In this document: piece after piece, positions 16,649 through 26,318 of the stretch
Layout of the letters: every line of letters begins with the position of its first letter
Numbering within the stretch: position 1 is the first letter of the stretch
NCBI RefSeq assembly: GCF_030908625.1
Contig: NZ_CP133133.1
Location: forward strand, 2,852,001 to 2,916,000
Direction: 5' to 3'
Source: Paludicola sp. MB14-C6
Lineage (GTDB): Bacteria > Bacillota > Clostridia > Oscillospirales > Ruminococcaceae
Length of the DNA: 64,000 nucleotides
The notes under the pieces: generated by a model
The model's database searches: none
Seen by the model: the letters and a program-made list of their open reading frames with translations, nothing else
Told to the model about the DNA's origin: nothing
Position numbers and translations under genes: made by a program

Positions 16649-17143
16649 ATGAAAAAAGTAGTTGCGTTATTTGTTTTAATAGCTATAACTATGGGGATGA
16701 TGGTTGGCTGTAATAACAAGCAGAATGGTAAAGAAAAGCAGATTGAAAAAGCAATAGAAGATGTAGTGAGTGATAAGGGAAAAGTTGATATAGATGAAAA
16801 TAAATTTTCAGTAAAAGATGAGGATGGAGATGAAGCAACATTTGGTCAAACGACTTGGCCGAGCGGGAAGGCTGCAGATTTAATCCCTAAATGTGAATCA
16901 GGCAAGGTCATTGGTGTAGTGAATTCGGTAGATGCTTGTGTAGTAACATTAGAAGGTGTTAGCGAGAGGGAATATGAAGCATATGTGAATGTGGTAAAAA
17001 ATGCAGGATATACAACCGAATCAGGAGAAATAAATGTGGCTAGTGCAAAGACTTATTATGGAATCAAAGGCCAAACAACAATTTGTGTTGTTTATACTGT
17101 AAAAGGTAGCTATATGGCAATCACGCTGGACTCAGAAAAATAA
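16649..17143 (+). CDS. Lipoprotein of unknown function (DUF6591-like)
   Basis: ATG 16649 lies eight bases after GTAGGAGGG and is preferred to the in-frame TTG at 16646. The protein has 164 residues. It begins with a lipoprotein signal with the Cys at residue 21 (MMVGC), so it is exported and lipidated on the outer face of the membrane. A charged linker (about 25-60) leads to a compact domain with QTTWPSGKAADLIPK and EYEAYVNVVKNAGY, which I associate with DUF6591-type lipoproteins from memory. It stands alone, downstream of the candidate structured RNA. No function is known to me. Confidence 0.7.
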   Translation: MKKVVALFVLIAITMGMMVGCNNKQNGKEKQIEKAIEDVVSDKGKVDIDENKFSVKDEDGDEATFGQTTWPSGKAADLIPKCESGKVIGVVNSVDACVVTLEGVSEREYEAYVNVVKNAGYTTESGEINVASAKTYYGIKGQTTICVVYTVKGSYMAITLDSEK

Positions 17144-17311
17144 ATATTACTTATCAATGATTGTTAGTATTATGTGCAAATAGAAATATTTATTTTAAAT
17201 CCTTTCATGATATTGTAAATCATATTGAATGCGATAAGGTATTGTGATAAGATAATGATTATAAAATGCAAAAGCTATATTACAAAGAAATTGTAGGAAA
17301 GAGGAGTTATT

Positions 17312-18673
17312 ATGAGTGAAGTTGTTTTAGTGGATGGCGTCCACAATTATTCAAATGCACAAGATTATGTGCCTCCTAAGAGCAAAGAAGTACAAGAGCA
17401 TTTAAAATGGTTTACGGGGTTAAAGCTTGGCTTAATGATGCATTTTGCGCCGGAATCTCAATTAGGAATTTGCGAATCATGGCCATTATCAAATGGAGAT
17501 GCAGACTGGTCACGTGAAGATATTGACTGGACAGATGATATGGATGAATTCAAACAGCAATATATTAATGCAAATAAAACTTTTAATCCTGTAAAATTCA
17601 GACCGGATGAATGGGCTAAACTAGCAAAGGATTGCGGCTTTAAATATTTATTGTTTACAACCAAACATCATGACGGTTTTTGTATGTATGATACCAAAAC
17701 AACAACCTATAAAATAACCGATCCATCTTGCCCTTTCCATACACATAAGTATGCGGATATGGTAAAACATTTATATGAAGCGTTTAGAAAAGAAGGATTA
17801 GCGATTTCTACTTACTTTTCAAAGCCTGATTGGCACAGTAATTACTATTGGTGTGATCAATTTCCTGAAGCGGAAACACGTAATGTAAACTATGATATTG
17901 AAAAACATCCTGATATTTGGAATAAATTTGTTGAATATACGCATGAGCAAATTACCGAATTAACTTCTAATTATGGCAAAGTAGATGTTTTATGGCTCGA
18001 TGGTGGCTGGGTTGAACCGAATAATCTTCATCAAGATATTCGGTTGGGCGAAATTGTAGAAAAAATTCGTTCTACAACGCAACCTCATTTAATTGTATGT
18101 GACCGTACTGTAGGCGGAGAATATGAGAATATTATTACTCCAGAGCAAACCGTTCCGGATGCAATTATCGACGTTCCTTGGGAAAGCAATATAACATTAG
18201 GCGATGGCTTTTCATATCGATATTGTGACCATTATAAAACGGGTCGTACATTAGTACATAAATTGCTTGATGTTGTTTCAAAAGGCGGAAATTTGGCTTT
18301 AAATATTGCACCACAACCAGATGGAAAATTACCGAAAAACGGAGTAGATTCTTTACGTCAATTAGGCAGCTGGTTGAAGGTAAATGGTGATGGAATATAT
18401 GAAACAAAAGCATATAAAAACACCACTGATAAAAACGTAGTCTATACGCAAAAAAATGGAGTTGTTTATGCATTCTATCTTTTTGATGAAGTACCATCCT
18501 TCTTCCGAACAGTTTATTTAACAATTGATAAACCTGTTAAACGAATTGAACTTCTTCGTAATCATCAACAAATCCCATTTACTCAAAATGGTTCAACGGT
18601 AGAAATACATACACACGACATTAACATGATGGAAGCAAAATACAGCGATTGTTTCCAACTATTTTTTGAATAG
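17312..18673 (+). CDS. Alpha-L-fucosidase, glycoside hydrolase family 29
   Basis: The protein has 453 residues with no signal peptide, so it probably acts on imported glycans. GH29 hallmarks are LKLGLMMHFAP near residue 40, AKDCGFKYLLFTTKHHDGF (105-123), and VDVLWLDGG with the likely nucleophile D230. The C-terminal ~90 residues look like the small beta-sandwich domain. GH29 enzymes release alpha-linked L-fucose with retention of configuration, for example from mucin or milk glycans. The gene follows AGAGGAG and stands alone between two intergenic gaps. The acid/base residue cannot be assigned by eye. Confidence 0.9.
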   Translation: MSEVVLVDGVHNYSNAQDYVPPKSKEVQEHLKWFTGLKLGLMMHFAPESQLGICESWPLSNGDADWSREDIDWTDDMDEFKQQYINANKTFNPVKFRPDEWAKLAKDCGFKYLLFTTKHHDGFCMYDTKTTTYKITDPSCPFHTHKYADMVKHLYEAFRKEGLAISTYFSKPDWHSNYYWCDQFPEAETRNVNYDIEKHPDIWNKFVEYTHEQITELTSNYGKVDVLWLDGGWVEPNNLHQDIRLGEIVEKIRSTTQPHLIVCDRTVGGEYENIITPEQTVPDAIIDVPWESNITLGDGFSYRYCDHYKTGRTLVHKLLDVVSKGGNLALNIAPQPDGKLPKNGVDSLRQLGSWLKVNGDGIYETKAYKNTTDKNVVYTQKNGVVYAFYLFDEVPSFFRTVYLTIDKPVKRIELLRNHQQIPFTQNGSTVEIHTHDINMMEAKYSDCFQLFFE

Positions 18674-18751
18674 ATTTGTTATAATGTAATAAGAAAAAAT
18701 TTTTGTAATTACGAAATCATTAGAATTCATTACAAAATGAGTAAAAAATAC

Positions 18752-18780
18752 TTGCATTTTGATAATAAGCGTGGTATACT
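18752..18780 (+). promoter_or_regulatory. Sigma-A-type promoter of the rimP-nusA-infB operon
   Basis: TTGCAT (18752-18757) and TATACT (18775-18780) are separated by exactly 17 bases. They lie about 210 bases before rimP and just upstream of a leader terminator. It is the best promoter in the 315-base gap before rimP. Confidence 0.75.
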
Positions 18781-18818
18781 AAATAAAGTTAATTAAGATG
18801 TAAATAGTAATGGAGGAG

Positions 18819-18858
18819 AAAGACTGGGAATACCCAGTCTTTCCTTTATTTTAATTTT
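18819..18858 (+). terminator. Leader terminator (attenuator) ahead of rimP-nusA
   Basis: AAAGACTGGG (18819-18828) pairs with CCCAGTCTTT (18833-18842), a 10-bp stem with an AATA loop, followed by CCTTTATTTTAATTTT. It lies about 40 bases after the -10 box and 130 before the rimP start, so most transcripts would stop here unless termination is regulated. In Bacillus subtilis a leader terminator controls the equivalent operon by NusA-dependent termination. Similar feedback here is inferred. Confidence 0.7.
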
Positions 18859-18988
18859 CTATTTTCGATTACATCTCTATCTTTATGGAACACTAATATT
18901 GTAAAAAGTTAAAAGGAACTTGATGTGTTAAATGTGATTTTCTATAAAAGATGAAATCGATTGCAATAAACAACGTTAGGAGTTTTGT

Positions 18989-19456
18989 ATGAAAAAGAAC
19001 GGCGGTAATACAGTTAAAATTGTAACAGATCTAGTGAAGCCAATTGTTGATGAATTAGGGTTAATCTTATGGGATGTTCGCTTTGAAAAAGAAGGATCAA
19101 TTTGGTTGCTTCGTGTGATCATTGATAAAGTTGGCGGCGTTAGTGTAGATGATTGTGAAGCGGTAAGTCGTCCGTTGGATAAATTGCTTGACGAAGTAGA
19201 TCCAATCGATCAAAGCTATTGCTTGGAAGTAGCTTCAGCAGGATTAGAACGTGAACTAACAAAATCATGGCATTTTGACGAATGTATCGGAAAAAAAGTG
19301 CAACTTAAGCTAATTCGCCCATATAATGGTGAGCGAGATTTTGTTGGTAAGCTTCAAAAATATGAAAATGATGCAATTAGTATTGAATGTGAAGAACATA
19401 ATTATACGTTCTTATTAAATGATGTAGCTTATGTAAGATTATATGTTGAATTTTAA
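18989..19456 (+). CDS. rimP: Ribosome maturation factor RimP
   Basis: The protein has 155 residues and starts after TTAGGAG. It matches RimP (YlxS): an N-terminal alpha/beta domain with LGLILWDVRFEKEG and LRVIIDKVGGVSVDDCEAVSR, then LEVASAGLERELTKSWHF, and a C-terminal SH3-like barrel. RimP acts in the cytoplasm in maturation of the 30S subunit. It is the first gene of the classical rimP-nusA-ylxR-ylxQ-infB cluster, 69 bases before nusA, behind a leader terminator. Confidence 0.95.
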   Translation: MKKNGGNTVKIVTDLVKPIVDELGLILWDVRFEKEGSIWLLRVIIDKVGGVSVDDCEAVSRPLDKLLDEVDPIDQSYCLEVASAGLERELTKSWHFDECIGKKVQLKLIRPYNGERDFVGKLQKYENDAISIECEEHNYTFLLNDVAYVRLYVEF

Positions 19457-19525
19457 TCTGCATTCACATAAGAAACGAAAGTAATTATCTTATAAAATAG
19501 TAAAACGAAGGGATTGTTTTAGAAA

Positions 19526-20608
19526 ATGAATAACGAATTATTTGACGCACTTGAATTATTGGAAAAAGAAAAGGGAATCAAGGTAGAAGATGTTTTAAAT
19601 GCAATTAAAAATGCAATTGGTGTTGCAGTAAGAAAATACTACACCGTTGGAGAAGATAATGTAGAAGTTGAATTGGATATGGAAGAAAAGAAATTCAAAG
19701 TTTGCGTTATTAAGGATGTTGTAGATGAGTTAACTGATTCCACAACACAAATTCATATTGATGAAGCACAGCAAAAAAACAAACGTGCAAAAGTAGGTAC
19801 TAGACTTTCGATTAAATTAGATACTAAGCAAATTGGCCGTATTGCTGCATTATCCGGTAAAAACTTGATCCATACTGCGATTTCCGATGCAGTAAAAGCA
19901 AAACAATACGAGCAATATCAAAACAAATTACATGAAGTAGTAAATGCTAAGGTAGTAAAAGTTGAACCAAAAACAGGAAATGCAACTGTATTTTTTGATA
20001 AAACCGAAACAATTTTATTTAAGAATGAGCAAATTCCAAATGAGATTTTAGTAGAAGGTGACAACATCAAAGTTTATGTAAATGATGTTGTAAGTACAGA
20101 AAAAAGATGTACATTGAAAATTTCAAGAACCCATAAAGATTTAGTAAAACGTTTATTCGAGATGGAGGTACCTGAAATCTTTGATGGTACAGTAGAAGTA
20201 AAATCCATTTCTCGTGAAGCAGGTTCCAGAACGAAAATCGCAGTATGGAGTAAAGACGAAAATGTTGATCCAATCGGCGCTTGTATTGGTAAAAACTTCT
20301 CTCGTGTATCCAACATAGTGAATGAATTAAACGGTGAGAAAATTGATATTGTTCAATACAACGATATTCCAGAGAAATTTATTGCGCAAGCATTATCACC
20401 ATCCGATGTAGTTAGCGTTGAGATTTTGAATAAAGAAGAAAAAACTTGTCGTGTTATTGTTCCAGATAGCCAATTGTCATTAGCAATCGGAAATAAAGGT
20501 CAAAATGCGAAACTAGCGGCAAAATTGACCGGCTATAAAATTGATATTAGACCTGAAAGTGGCCCAATTGAGCCAAAAGAAGAACCAAAAGAAGAAATAG
20601 CGGAATAA
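19526..20608 (+). CDS. nusA: Transcription termination/antitermination factor NusA
   Basis: The protein has 360 residues, typical of the short Firmicutes form without C-terminal acidic repeats. An N-terminal RNA-polymerase-binding domain (1-125) is followed by an S1 domain (about 135-200) and two KH domains (VDPIGACIGKNFSRV and LAIGNKGQNAKLAAKLTGY). It binds RNA polymerase and nascent RNA, modulating pausing, intrinsic termination and antitermination. The tail is rich in Glu, Lys and Pro. It is followed by ylxR after 31 bases. The leader terminator upstream of rimP makes autoregulation plausible. Confidence 0.96.
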   Translation: MNNELFDALELLEKEKGIKVEDVLNAIKNAIGVAVRKYYTVGEDNVEVELDMEEKKFKVCVIKDVVDELTDSTTQIHIDEAQQKNKRAKVGTRLSIKLDTKQIGRIAALSGKNLIHTAISDAVKAKQYEQYQNKLHEVVNAKVVKVEPKTGNATVFFDKTETILFKNEQIPNEILVEGDNIKVYVNDVVSTEKRCTLKISRTHKDLVKRLFEMEVPEIFDGTVEVKSISREAGSRTKIAVWSKDENVDPIGACIGKNFSRVSNIVNELNGEKIDIVQYNDIPEKFIAQALSPSDVVSVEILNKEEKTCRVIVPDSQLSLAIGNKGQNAKLAAKLTGYKIDIRPESGPIEPKEEPKEEIAE

Positions 20609-20639
20609 TTTTCAAAGAAAAACCTAAAGGAGGATATTA

Positions 20640-20909
20640 ATGCAAACAAGAAAAGTACCTCTCAGAAAATGTACAGGGTGCAACGAAATGAAACCCAAAA
20701 AAGAGCTTGTGCGCGTAGTGAAAAACAAGGAGAATGAAATATTCCTTGATTTAACTGGTAAAAAAGCAGGTCGTGGCGCATATGTATGTTGCAGTTTAGA
20801 TTGCTTAAAAAAAGCAAGAAAACAAAGAGGCTTTGAACGTGCATTTTCTTGTAAAATCCCTGATGAGGTTTACGATCAAATGGAAAAGGAATTAGCTGAA
20901 AATGAATAA
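20640..20909 (+). CDS. ylxR: YlxR/RnpM-family RNA-binding protein
   Basis: The protein has 89 residues and starts after AAAGGAGG. The family hallmark is RKCTGCNEMKPKKELVRVV near the N-terminus, followed by GKKAGRGAYVC and a positively charged surface. In B. subtilis the homologue (RnpM) binds RNase P RNA and modulates its activity; the same role here is inferred. It overlaps ylxQ by eight bases, so the two are translationally coupled. Confidence 0.93.
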   Translation: MQTRKVPLRKCTGCNEMKPKKELVRVVKNKENEIFLDLTGKKAGRGAYVCCSLDCLKKARKQRGFERAFSCKIPDEVYDQMEKELAENE

Positions 20910-21237
20910 AATAGCTCAAGATTTATCTCTTTGTAAACGTGCAGGAAAGTTGATACTTGGTTTTGATGTGGTTAAAAAATCAATGCAAGACGGTTCAGCA
21001 GAACTAATCGTATTAGCAAAAGATTTATCGCCCAAAACGAGAAAAGAAACAATATATTTATCCGAGCAATTCGAAATTCCATTACTTACAACCGATTTAA
21101 CACTAGATGAACTATGGTATTTGCTAGGGAAACGTGTAGGAGTAATTTCCGTAATCGACTATGGTTTAAGTGAAAAGATAAAAAAAGACGCATCCACTCA
21201 AAATATCACGTATAGCTATGAGGAGGAAAACAGATGA
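20902..21237 (+). CDS. ylxQ: YlxQ, L7Ae-family RNA-binding protein
   Basis: The protein has 111 residues. It shows an L7Ae/L30e/S12e/Gadd45 fold: [15 protein letters not shown], then [15 protein letters not shown] and a C-terminal [13 protein letters not shown]. The family binds kink-turn RNA. It overlaps ylxR by eight bases and infB by four (ATGA), so it is embedded in the infB operon. The precise target is unknown. Confidence 0.93.
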   Translation: MNKIAQDLSLCKRAGKLILGFDVVKKSMQDGSAELIVLAKDLSPKTRKETIYLSEQFEIPLLTTDLTLDELWYLLGKRVGVISVIDYGLSEKIKKDASTQNITYSYEEENR

Positions 21238-23789
21238 AACCAAAAAAGATTAAAATTGTAGATTTAGCAAAAGATTTAAATACACAGCCAAATGATATAA
21301 TCGAATTTTTAGCGAAAACAGATGAAACGCCAAAGAAACCAACTTCTTCTTTAACTGAAGACGAACTCAACATAGTATTTGATCATTATATGGCAAAGGC
21401 AGAAGTAAAAAGTTTTGATGCATATTTTTCATCAGCAGATCAGAAGGAGCAAGATACATTGAAAGATAATAAACCAGTTGAAAACAAACCAGAAGTAAGC
21501 AAGCCTGAGCCAAAACCAAATGCGCAACAACCACAACAAAAACCTTCACAATCACAACAAAAACCTGCACAACCAAAAGAAAATCAATTTAGACCAAATA
21601 ATAATCGTCCTGATAATCGTCAAGGCAACCGCCCTGACAATCGTCAAAATAATCGTTCTGAAAATCATTCAGAAAACAGACCAGCATTTAGACCAAACTT
21701 AAATGGTCAAAATAATAATAATGCTAAACCTGGATTTACACAAAATAAACCTGTTCATAATCAACAAAAGCCAGTAACTCCTGCATCCCAACCAGCAGTT
21801 ACTAAAGAAAGAACAATTCGCCACGTTGATACTAAAACAGTTGAAGTAAACTTAGATAAATATAATGAGCGTTACGAAGAAATCGCGCCTCAACAAGCTT
21901 CAAGAAAAACGGATTCTTTCCAAAGAAAGCAAAAAATCAACCAAAAATCTCAACAAAGAAATAAAGCAAAATATTCAAATAAAAAAGAAACCGAAGCTCA
22001 AAAATTACAAAGAATGGCATTAGAAAGAGCAAGAAAGCAACAATTAAAAGTTATGATTCCTGATGAAATTGTTGTTTCTGAACTTGCTTCTCGCTTAAAA
22101 GTAAATGTTGCTGAAGTAATTAAAAAACTTATGGTATTAGGCGTTATGGCTTCTCAAACAGAAGTAATCGATTTTGATACCGCTTCTATGGTGGCTTTAG
22201 AATTAAACGCAAAAGTAGAAAGAGAAGTTGTTGTAACAATTGAAGAGCGCTTAATTGACGATAGTGAAGACGATTCTGATAATCTTGAAACAAGAAACCC
22301 AATCGTTGTTGTTATGGGCCACGTTGACCACGGTAAAACTTCTCTACTAGATAAAATTAGAAATGCTCATGTTACTACAACTGAAGCAGGCGGTATTACA
22401 CAACATATTGGTGCTTACACAGTGAAAGCAAATGATAGAGAAATTACATTCCTCGATACTCCTGGTCATGAAGCGTTCACTTCAATGCGTGCTCGTGGTG
22501 CATCTGTAACTGACATAGCAATCTTAGTAGTAGCAGCAGACGATGGTATCATGCCTCAAACTGTTGAAGCTATTAACCATGCAAAAGCAGCTGGCGTACA
22601 AATTATTGTTGCAATCAATAAAATGGATAAACCATCAGCAAATGCAGATAAAGTAAAACAAGAGTTAACAGAATATGAGTTAATCCCTGAAGAATGGGGC
22701 GGCGAAACAATTTGTTGTCCGGTTTCTGCTTTAACCGGTCAAGGTGTTGACCAACTTCTTGAAATGGTATTATTAGTAGCAGATATGGCTGATTTAAAAG
22801 CAAACCCAAATCGTCAAGCAAAAGGTACTGTTGTTGAAGCACGTCTTGATAAAGGTCGTGGACCAGTTGCAACACTTCTAGTTCAAAATGGTACATTAAG
22901 AACAGGCGATGTTTTAATTGCAGGTGCTTGTGTAGGTAGAGTTAGAGTAATGACAAACGATAAGGGTATAGTAGTAAATGAAGCAGGTCCATCTTACCCT
23001 GTTGAGGTTACCGGATTAGCAGAAGTTCCATCTGCTGGTGATGTATTTAATGCTGTTGAGGATGAGCGCTTAGCTAGAACACTTGTTGAACAAAGAAAAT
23101 ATGAAGAAAAAGAAGAAAAGTTCAGCCAATATCAGAAAGTTACTTTGGATAACCTATTCAGCCAAATTGCTGAAGGTGAAATGAAAGAGCTGCCTATTAT
23201 CGTAAAAGCTGACGTTCAAGGTTCTGCAGAGGCAGTAAAACAATCATTAGAGAAACTATCAAACGATGAAGTACGTGTTCGTGTTATCCATAATGGTGTT
23301 GGAGCAATCAAAGAATCCGATGTTATGTTAGCGCAAGCATCTAATGCAATCATCATTGGATTTAACGTTCGTCCTGACCCTAAAATTCAAGACGCAATGA
23401 ATGATGATGAAGTTGAAATTCGTCTATATCGTATTATATATGATGCAATTGATGATGTAAAACAAGCAATGAAAGGTATGCTCGCACCAAAAACTCGTGA
23501 AGTAGAGCTTGGTCGTGCAGAAGTTCGTCAAGTATATAAAATTTCTAACGTTGGTACTATCTCAGGAAGCTATGTGTTAAACGGTAAAGTTGTTCGTTCT
23601 GCTTTGATTCGTGTTGTTCGTGACGGTATCGTTATTGTAGAAGATAAGATTAGTTCACTAAAACGTTTTAAAGATGACGCTAAAGAAGTTGCACAAGGCT
23701 TTGAATGTGGTATTGGACTAGAAAAATTCAATGACTTAAAAGAAGGAGATATCCTAGAATCCTTTATCATTGAAGAATACAGAGATTAA
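21234..23789 (+). CDS. infB: Translation initiation factor IF-2
   Basis: The protein has 851 residues. An N-terminal IF2_N helical domain (about 1-50) is followed by a long low-complexity linker rich in Gln, Asn, Pro and Lys (about 75-265) with NRPDNRQ-type repeats, and a second IF2_N at about 275-330. The G domain has GHVDHGKT at 362-369, DTPGHEAF and NKMDKP. Domains II, III and the C-terminal fMet-tRNA-binding barrel follow. IF-2 positions initiator tRNA and promotes subunit joining. The linker is repetitive but in frame. The gene overlaps ylxQ by four bases. Confidence 0.97.
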   Translation: MKPKKIKIVDLAKDLNTQPNDIIEFLAKTDETPKKPTSSLTEDELNIVFDHYMAKAEVKSFDAYFSSADQKEQDTLKDNKPVENKPEVSKPEPKPNAQQPQQKPSQSQQKPAQPKENQFRPNNNRPDNRQGNRPDNRQNNRSENHSENRPAFRPNLNGQNNNNAKPGFTQNKPVHNQQKPVTPASQPAVTKERTIRHVDTKTVEVNLDKYNERYEEIAPQQASRKTDSFQRKQKINQKSQQRNKAKYSNKKETEAQKLQRMALERARKQQLKVMIPDEIVVSELASRLKVNVAEVIKKLMVLGVMASQTEVIDFDTASMVALELNAKVEREVVVTIEERLIDDSEDDSDNLETRNPIVVVMGHVDHGKTSLLDKIRNAHVTTTEAGGITQHIGAYTVKANDREITFLDTPGHEAFTSMRARGASVTDIAILVVAADDGIMPQTVEAINHAKAAGVQIIVAINKMDKPSANADKVKQELTEYELIPEEWGGETICCPVSALTGQGVDQLLEMVLLVADMADLKANPNRQAKGTVVEARLDKGRGPVATLLVQNGTLRTGDVLIAGACVGRVRVMTNDKGIVVNEAGPSYPVEVTGLAEVPSAGDVFNAVEDERLARTLVEQRKYEEKEEKFSQYQKVTLDNLFSQIAEGEMKELPIIVKADVQGSAEAVKQSLEKLSNDEVRVRVIHNGVGAIKESDVMLAQASNAIIIGFNVRPDPKIQDAMNDDEVEIRLYRIIYDAIDDVKQAMKGMLAPKTREVELGRAEVRQVYKISNVGTISGSYVLNGKVVRSALIRVVRDGIVIVEDKISSLKRFKDDAKEVAQGFECGIGLEKFNDLKEGDILESFIIEEYRD

Positions 23790-23802
23790 TAAAAATGTTC
23801 AT

Positions 23803-23941
23803 CAATTACTAGAGTATCATTTCATGCTTATTTGCGTTTATAACAACCTTAAATATTATCGAAAAAGGCTTGATTTATACAGATTTTAGAAAATTTAATA
23901 AGAGAGTTTTAAGCACAAATTAGTATGATACCTAGTAATTG
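23803..23941. repeat. 139-bp inverted-repeat structure between infB and rbfA
   Basis: CAATTACTAGAGTATCAT (23803-23820) is matched at 23925-23941 by ATGATACCTAGTAATTG. The two arms are complementary over 17 bases apart from one extra A. Just inside, TGCTTA and TAAGCA can extend the helix after a small internal loop. It fills most of the 180-base gap between infB and rbfA. It could be a folded mRNA processing site, a poor terminator or a remnant small mobile element. No terminal T-run or target duplication is evident. Confidence 0.5.
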
Positions 23942-23968
23942 TTATGAAATAGAAGTGGAGGTAAGGCA

Positions 23969-24331
23969 ATGGCTTCTTTTAAAATAGGTCGTATTTCAGA
24001 AGACTTAAAACAAGAATTAAGTATGTTATTTCGTGAACTGAAAGACCCTCGTATTTCAAAAATGCTTTCTATTATAAAGCTAAATCTTTCAAATGATTTA
24101 TCTCATTGTAAGGTATATGTGAGTGCAATTGAAGGATTTGATCAAACCGTTCAATCAGTTGAGGGATTGAAAAGTGCTAGTGGATATATTCGCAAGGAAA
24201 TTTCATCACGTTTACATCTAAGAAAAACACCTGAATTTCATTTTATTGCCGATGATTCCATTGAATATAGTGCTAATATTAACAAAATGATTGAAACACA
24301 ACTTAGAAAAACAACCGATTCAGAAGAATAG
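23969..24331 (+). CDS. rbfA: Ribosome-binding factor A
   Basis: The protein has 120 residues and starts after GTGGAGGTAAGG. RbfA features are RISEDLKQELSMLFRELKDPRI at the N-terminus and LRKTPEFHFIADDSIEYSANI near the C-terminus, a KH-like fold. It binds 16S rRNA during late 30S maturation and helps cold adaptation. It is separated from infB by an unusual 180-base gap with an inverted repeat and runs into the NrnA-type gene after 36 bases. Confidence 0.95.
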   Translation: MASFKIGRISEDLKQELSMLFRELKDPRISKMLSIIKLNLSNDLSHCKVYVSAIEGFDQTVQSVEGLKSASGYIRKEISSRLHLRKTPEFHFIADDSIEYSANINKMIETQLRKTTDSEE

Positions 24332-24367
24332 GATTCGTTATTTCAGCTACAGGAGGATGTAAAAGCG

Positions 24368-25324
24368 ATGACAATTACAAAAGCAGAGGTAGTAAAAAGG
24401 CTTTTGCAAAGCGACAATGTGTTAATCATCACTCATAAAAGTCCTGATGGAGATACATTAGGAAGTGCTTTTGCTTTGTATAATGCGCTGAAATCACTGC
24501 AAAAAAAAGCAAGGGTTGAATGCTCAGATATTTTTCCCCAACGTTTTCAATATTTAATGGAAGGGTACGAACATCAAGAATTTAAACCCGACTATATTGT
24601 TGCAGTAGATGTTGCCGCAATCCAGTTATTTGGTAGCAATCTTGAGCATTATGCGCAAGATGTCGATTTGTGTATTGACCATCATCCTTCCAATGAACTT
24701 TATGCAAAAGATACCTACTTAGTTGCAAAAGCATCCGCAACTTGCGAAATGATGTATGATATTATCTGTGATATGAATATTGCTATCACTAAACAAATTG
24801 CCGATTGCCTATATACTGGGCTTGCAACTGATACAGGATGTTTTCGTTTTTCTAATACAACGGAAAAAACGCATCGCACAGCGGCAGATCTGTTTGGATT
24901 TGGTGCGAATTATGAATGGATTAATCGCATCTTGTTTGAAACGAAATCTAAAAGTCGTGTGAGAATGGAACAGCTTGCATTAAGCTCGATTGAGTATTAC
25001 TATTCTGATTACGTTGCATTAATAGCAATTACGCAGAAAATGATTGAAGAGGCAAACGCTGATGAAAGCGAATTGGATGGAGTTGCATCTATTCCACGTA
25101 CGATAGAAGGCGTTGAAATTGGAATCACAATGCGTGAAAAAGCAGAAGGTGGATATAAGATTTCCATTCGTACAGCCAGTAAAGTGGATGCATCTCAACT
25201 TTGTGCTTTATTTAACGGCGGAGGTCATAAGCGTGCTGCCGGATGCTTTATTGATTCAGATTTAAAAACAACAAAACGCTTATTGTTAGACGCAATTCAG
25301 TCTATTATAAAAACGATTGAATAG
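24368..25324 (+). CDS. nrnA: DHH-family phosphoesterase (NrnA-type oligoribonuclease/pAp phosphatase)
   Basis: The protein has 318 residues. Motifs are ITHKSPDGDTLGSA (the first metal-binding aspartates), YIVAVDVA, LCIDHHPSNE (the DHH triad), GLATDTGCFRFSNTT, and the DHHA1 motif FNGGGHKRAAGC near the end. Bacterial NrnA degrades nanoRNAs of 2-5 nt and dephosphorylates pAp. The position between rbfA and truB is common in Firmicutes. An alternative is a related c-di-AMP/pApA phosphodiesterase, but the length and absence of PAS/GGDEF domains favour NrnA. Confidence 0.9.
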   Translation: MTITKAEVVKRLLQSDNVLIITHKSPDGDTLGSAFALYNALKSLQKKARVECSDIFPQRFQYLMEGYEHQEFKPDYIVAVDVAAIQLFGSNLEHYAQDVDLCIDHHPSNELYAKDTYLVAKASATCEMMYDIICDMNIAITKQIADCLYTGLATDTGCFRFSNTTEKTHRTAADLFGFGANYEWINRILFETKSKSRVRMEQLALSSIEYYYSDYVALIAITQKMIEEANADESELDGVASIPRTIEGVEIGITMREKAEGGYKISIRTASKVDASQLCALFNGGGHKRAAGCFIDSDLKTTKRLLLDAIQSIIKTIE

Positions 25325-25346
25325 TGCCGAAGGGAATTCAAATTTA

Positions 25347-26240
25347 ATGAACGGAATTTTATGCATAAACAAACCACAAGAATATACTTCATTTGATGTC
25401 GTTGCACGAATTCGTGGAATGACTAAAACAAAGCGAGTAGGTCATTCTGGAACGCTTGACCCACTAGCTACTGGTGTATTACCAATTTTTATAGGTAACG
25501 CAACCAAAGCATGCGACATGTTACCGAATGATGATAAAAGCTATATTGCAGAGTTTGAGTTTGGCTTTAAAACAGATACTCTTGATATTAGCGGAGAAGT
25601 TTTAGAGACCTTTGAAAAAAAGATATCAAAAGAAGAAATAATAGAAAAATTAAACCATTTTCGTGGTGATATTCAACAAATACCGCCAATGTATTCTGCG
25701 GTAAGGGTAAACGGGCAACGTCTTTATGATATTGCTAGACAAGGAAGAGAAATTGAGCGTGAGCCAAGATCCGTTACGATATTCAAGCTGGAACTCATGG
25801 ATTTTGATAAAGCCACTCAAAAAGGAAAATTAGAGATAGCATGTTCTAAGGGCACTTATATTCGTTCTATTATCAGCGATTTAGGTGAATTGCTGGGAAC
25901 AGGTGGAACAATGACAGCATTATGTCGTGATAAAGCTTGTGGATTTTCATTGGATGATTGTATTACGCTGGAACAAGCACAAGACTATACTACCAACGGA
26001 ACGATTGAACAACAGCTGCTTCCAGTTGATCGCTTGTTCTATCATCTTCCAAAAATCCAATTGAATGAAATACAATCTATTAAATTTAAAAATGGTGTAA
26101 AGCTTGACTTGAATCGAGTTATTTATAAAAATATAGACACTTTGCACCGTGTTTATGATAATGAAAAAGTTTTCTTAGGGCTTGCAAGCTTAGATAAAGA
26201 AGACATGGCACTAGTGATAGAAAAAATGTTTTACAGATAG
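25347..26240 (+). CDS. truB: tRNA pseudouridine(55) synthase TruB
   Basis: I choose ATG 25347 (297 residues). It follows GAAGGGA, and the protein then begins MNGILCINKP as in relatives; the upstream in-frame TTG at 25317 lies within the preceding gene. The catalytic motif is GHSGTLDPLATGVLPI with the nucleophilic Asp. It is followed by KSYIAEFEFG, IPPMYSAVRVNGQRLYDIAR and CSKGTYIRSI. TruB makes pseudouridine 55 in the T-loop of elongator tRNAs. It sits between nrnA and ribF as in many Firmicutes. Confidence 0.95.
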   Translation: MNGILCINKPQEYTSFDVVARIRGMTKTKRVGHSGTLDPLATGVLPIFIGNATKACDMLPNDDKSYIAEFEFGFKTDTLDISGEVLETFEKKISKEEIIEKLNHFRGDIQQIPPMYSAVRVNGQRLYDIARQGREIEREPRSVTIFKLELMDFDKATQKGKLEIACSKGTYIRSIISDLGELLGTGGTMTALCRDKACGFSLDDCITLEQAQDYTTNGTIEQQLLPVDRLFYHLPKIQLNEIQSIKFKNGVKLDLNRVIYKNIDTLHRVYDNEKVFLGLASLDKEDMALVIEKMFYR

Positions 26241-26318
26241 TAATACTAATCCTGTTCAAAATTTTTATTTATAGTTTTGAATGAGGACACGTATTAAGCA
26301 GAATCAGAGGTGATATCA

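Noticed and set aside
18810..18854. A 14-codon leader peptide (ATG GAG GAG ... TAA) overlapping the rimP leader terminator
   Set aside because: There is no ribosome binding site upstream of the ATG, and there are no runs of regulatory codons. The hairpin alone explains the region.
21460..21800. Possible repeat array or CRISPR-like pattern (short CGTCCTGATAATCGT-like repeats)
   Set aside because: These are degenerate in-frame codon repeats in the low-complexity linker of IF-2.
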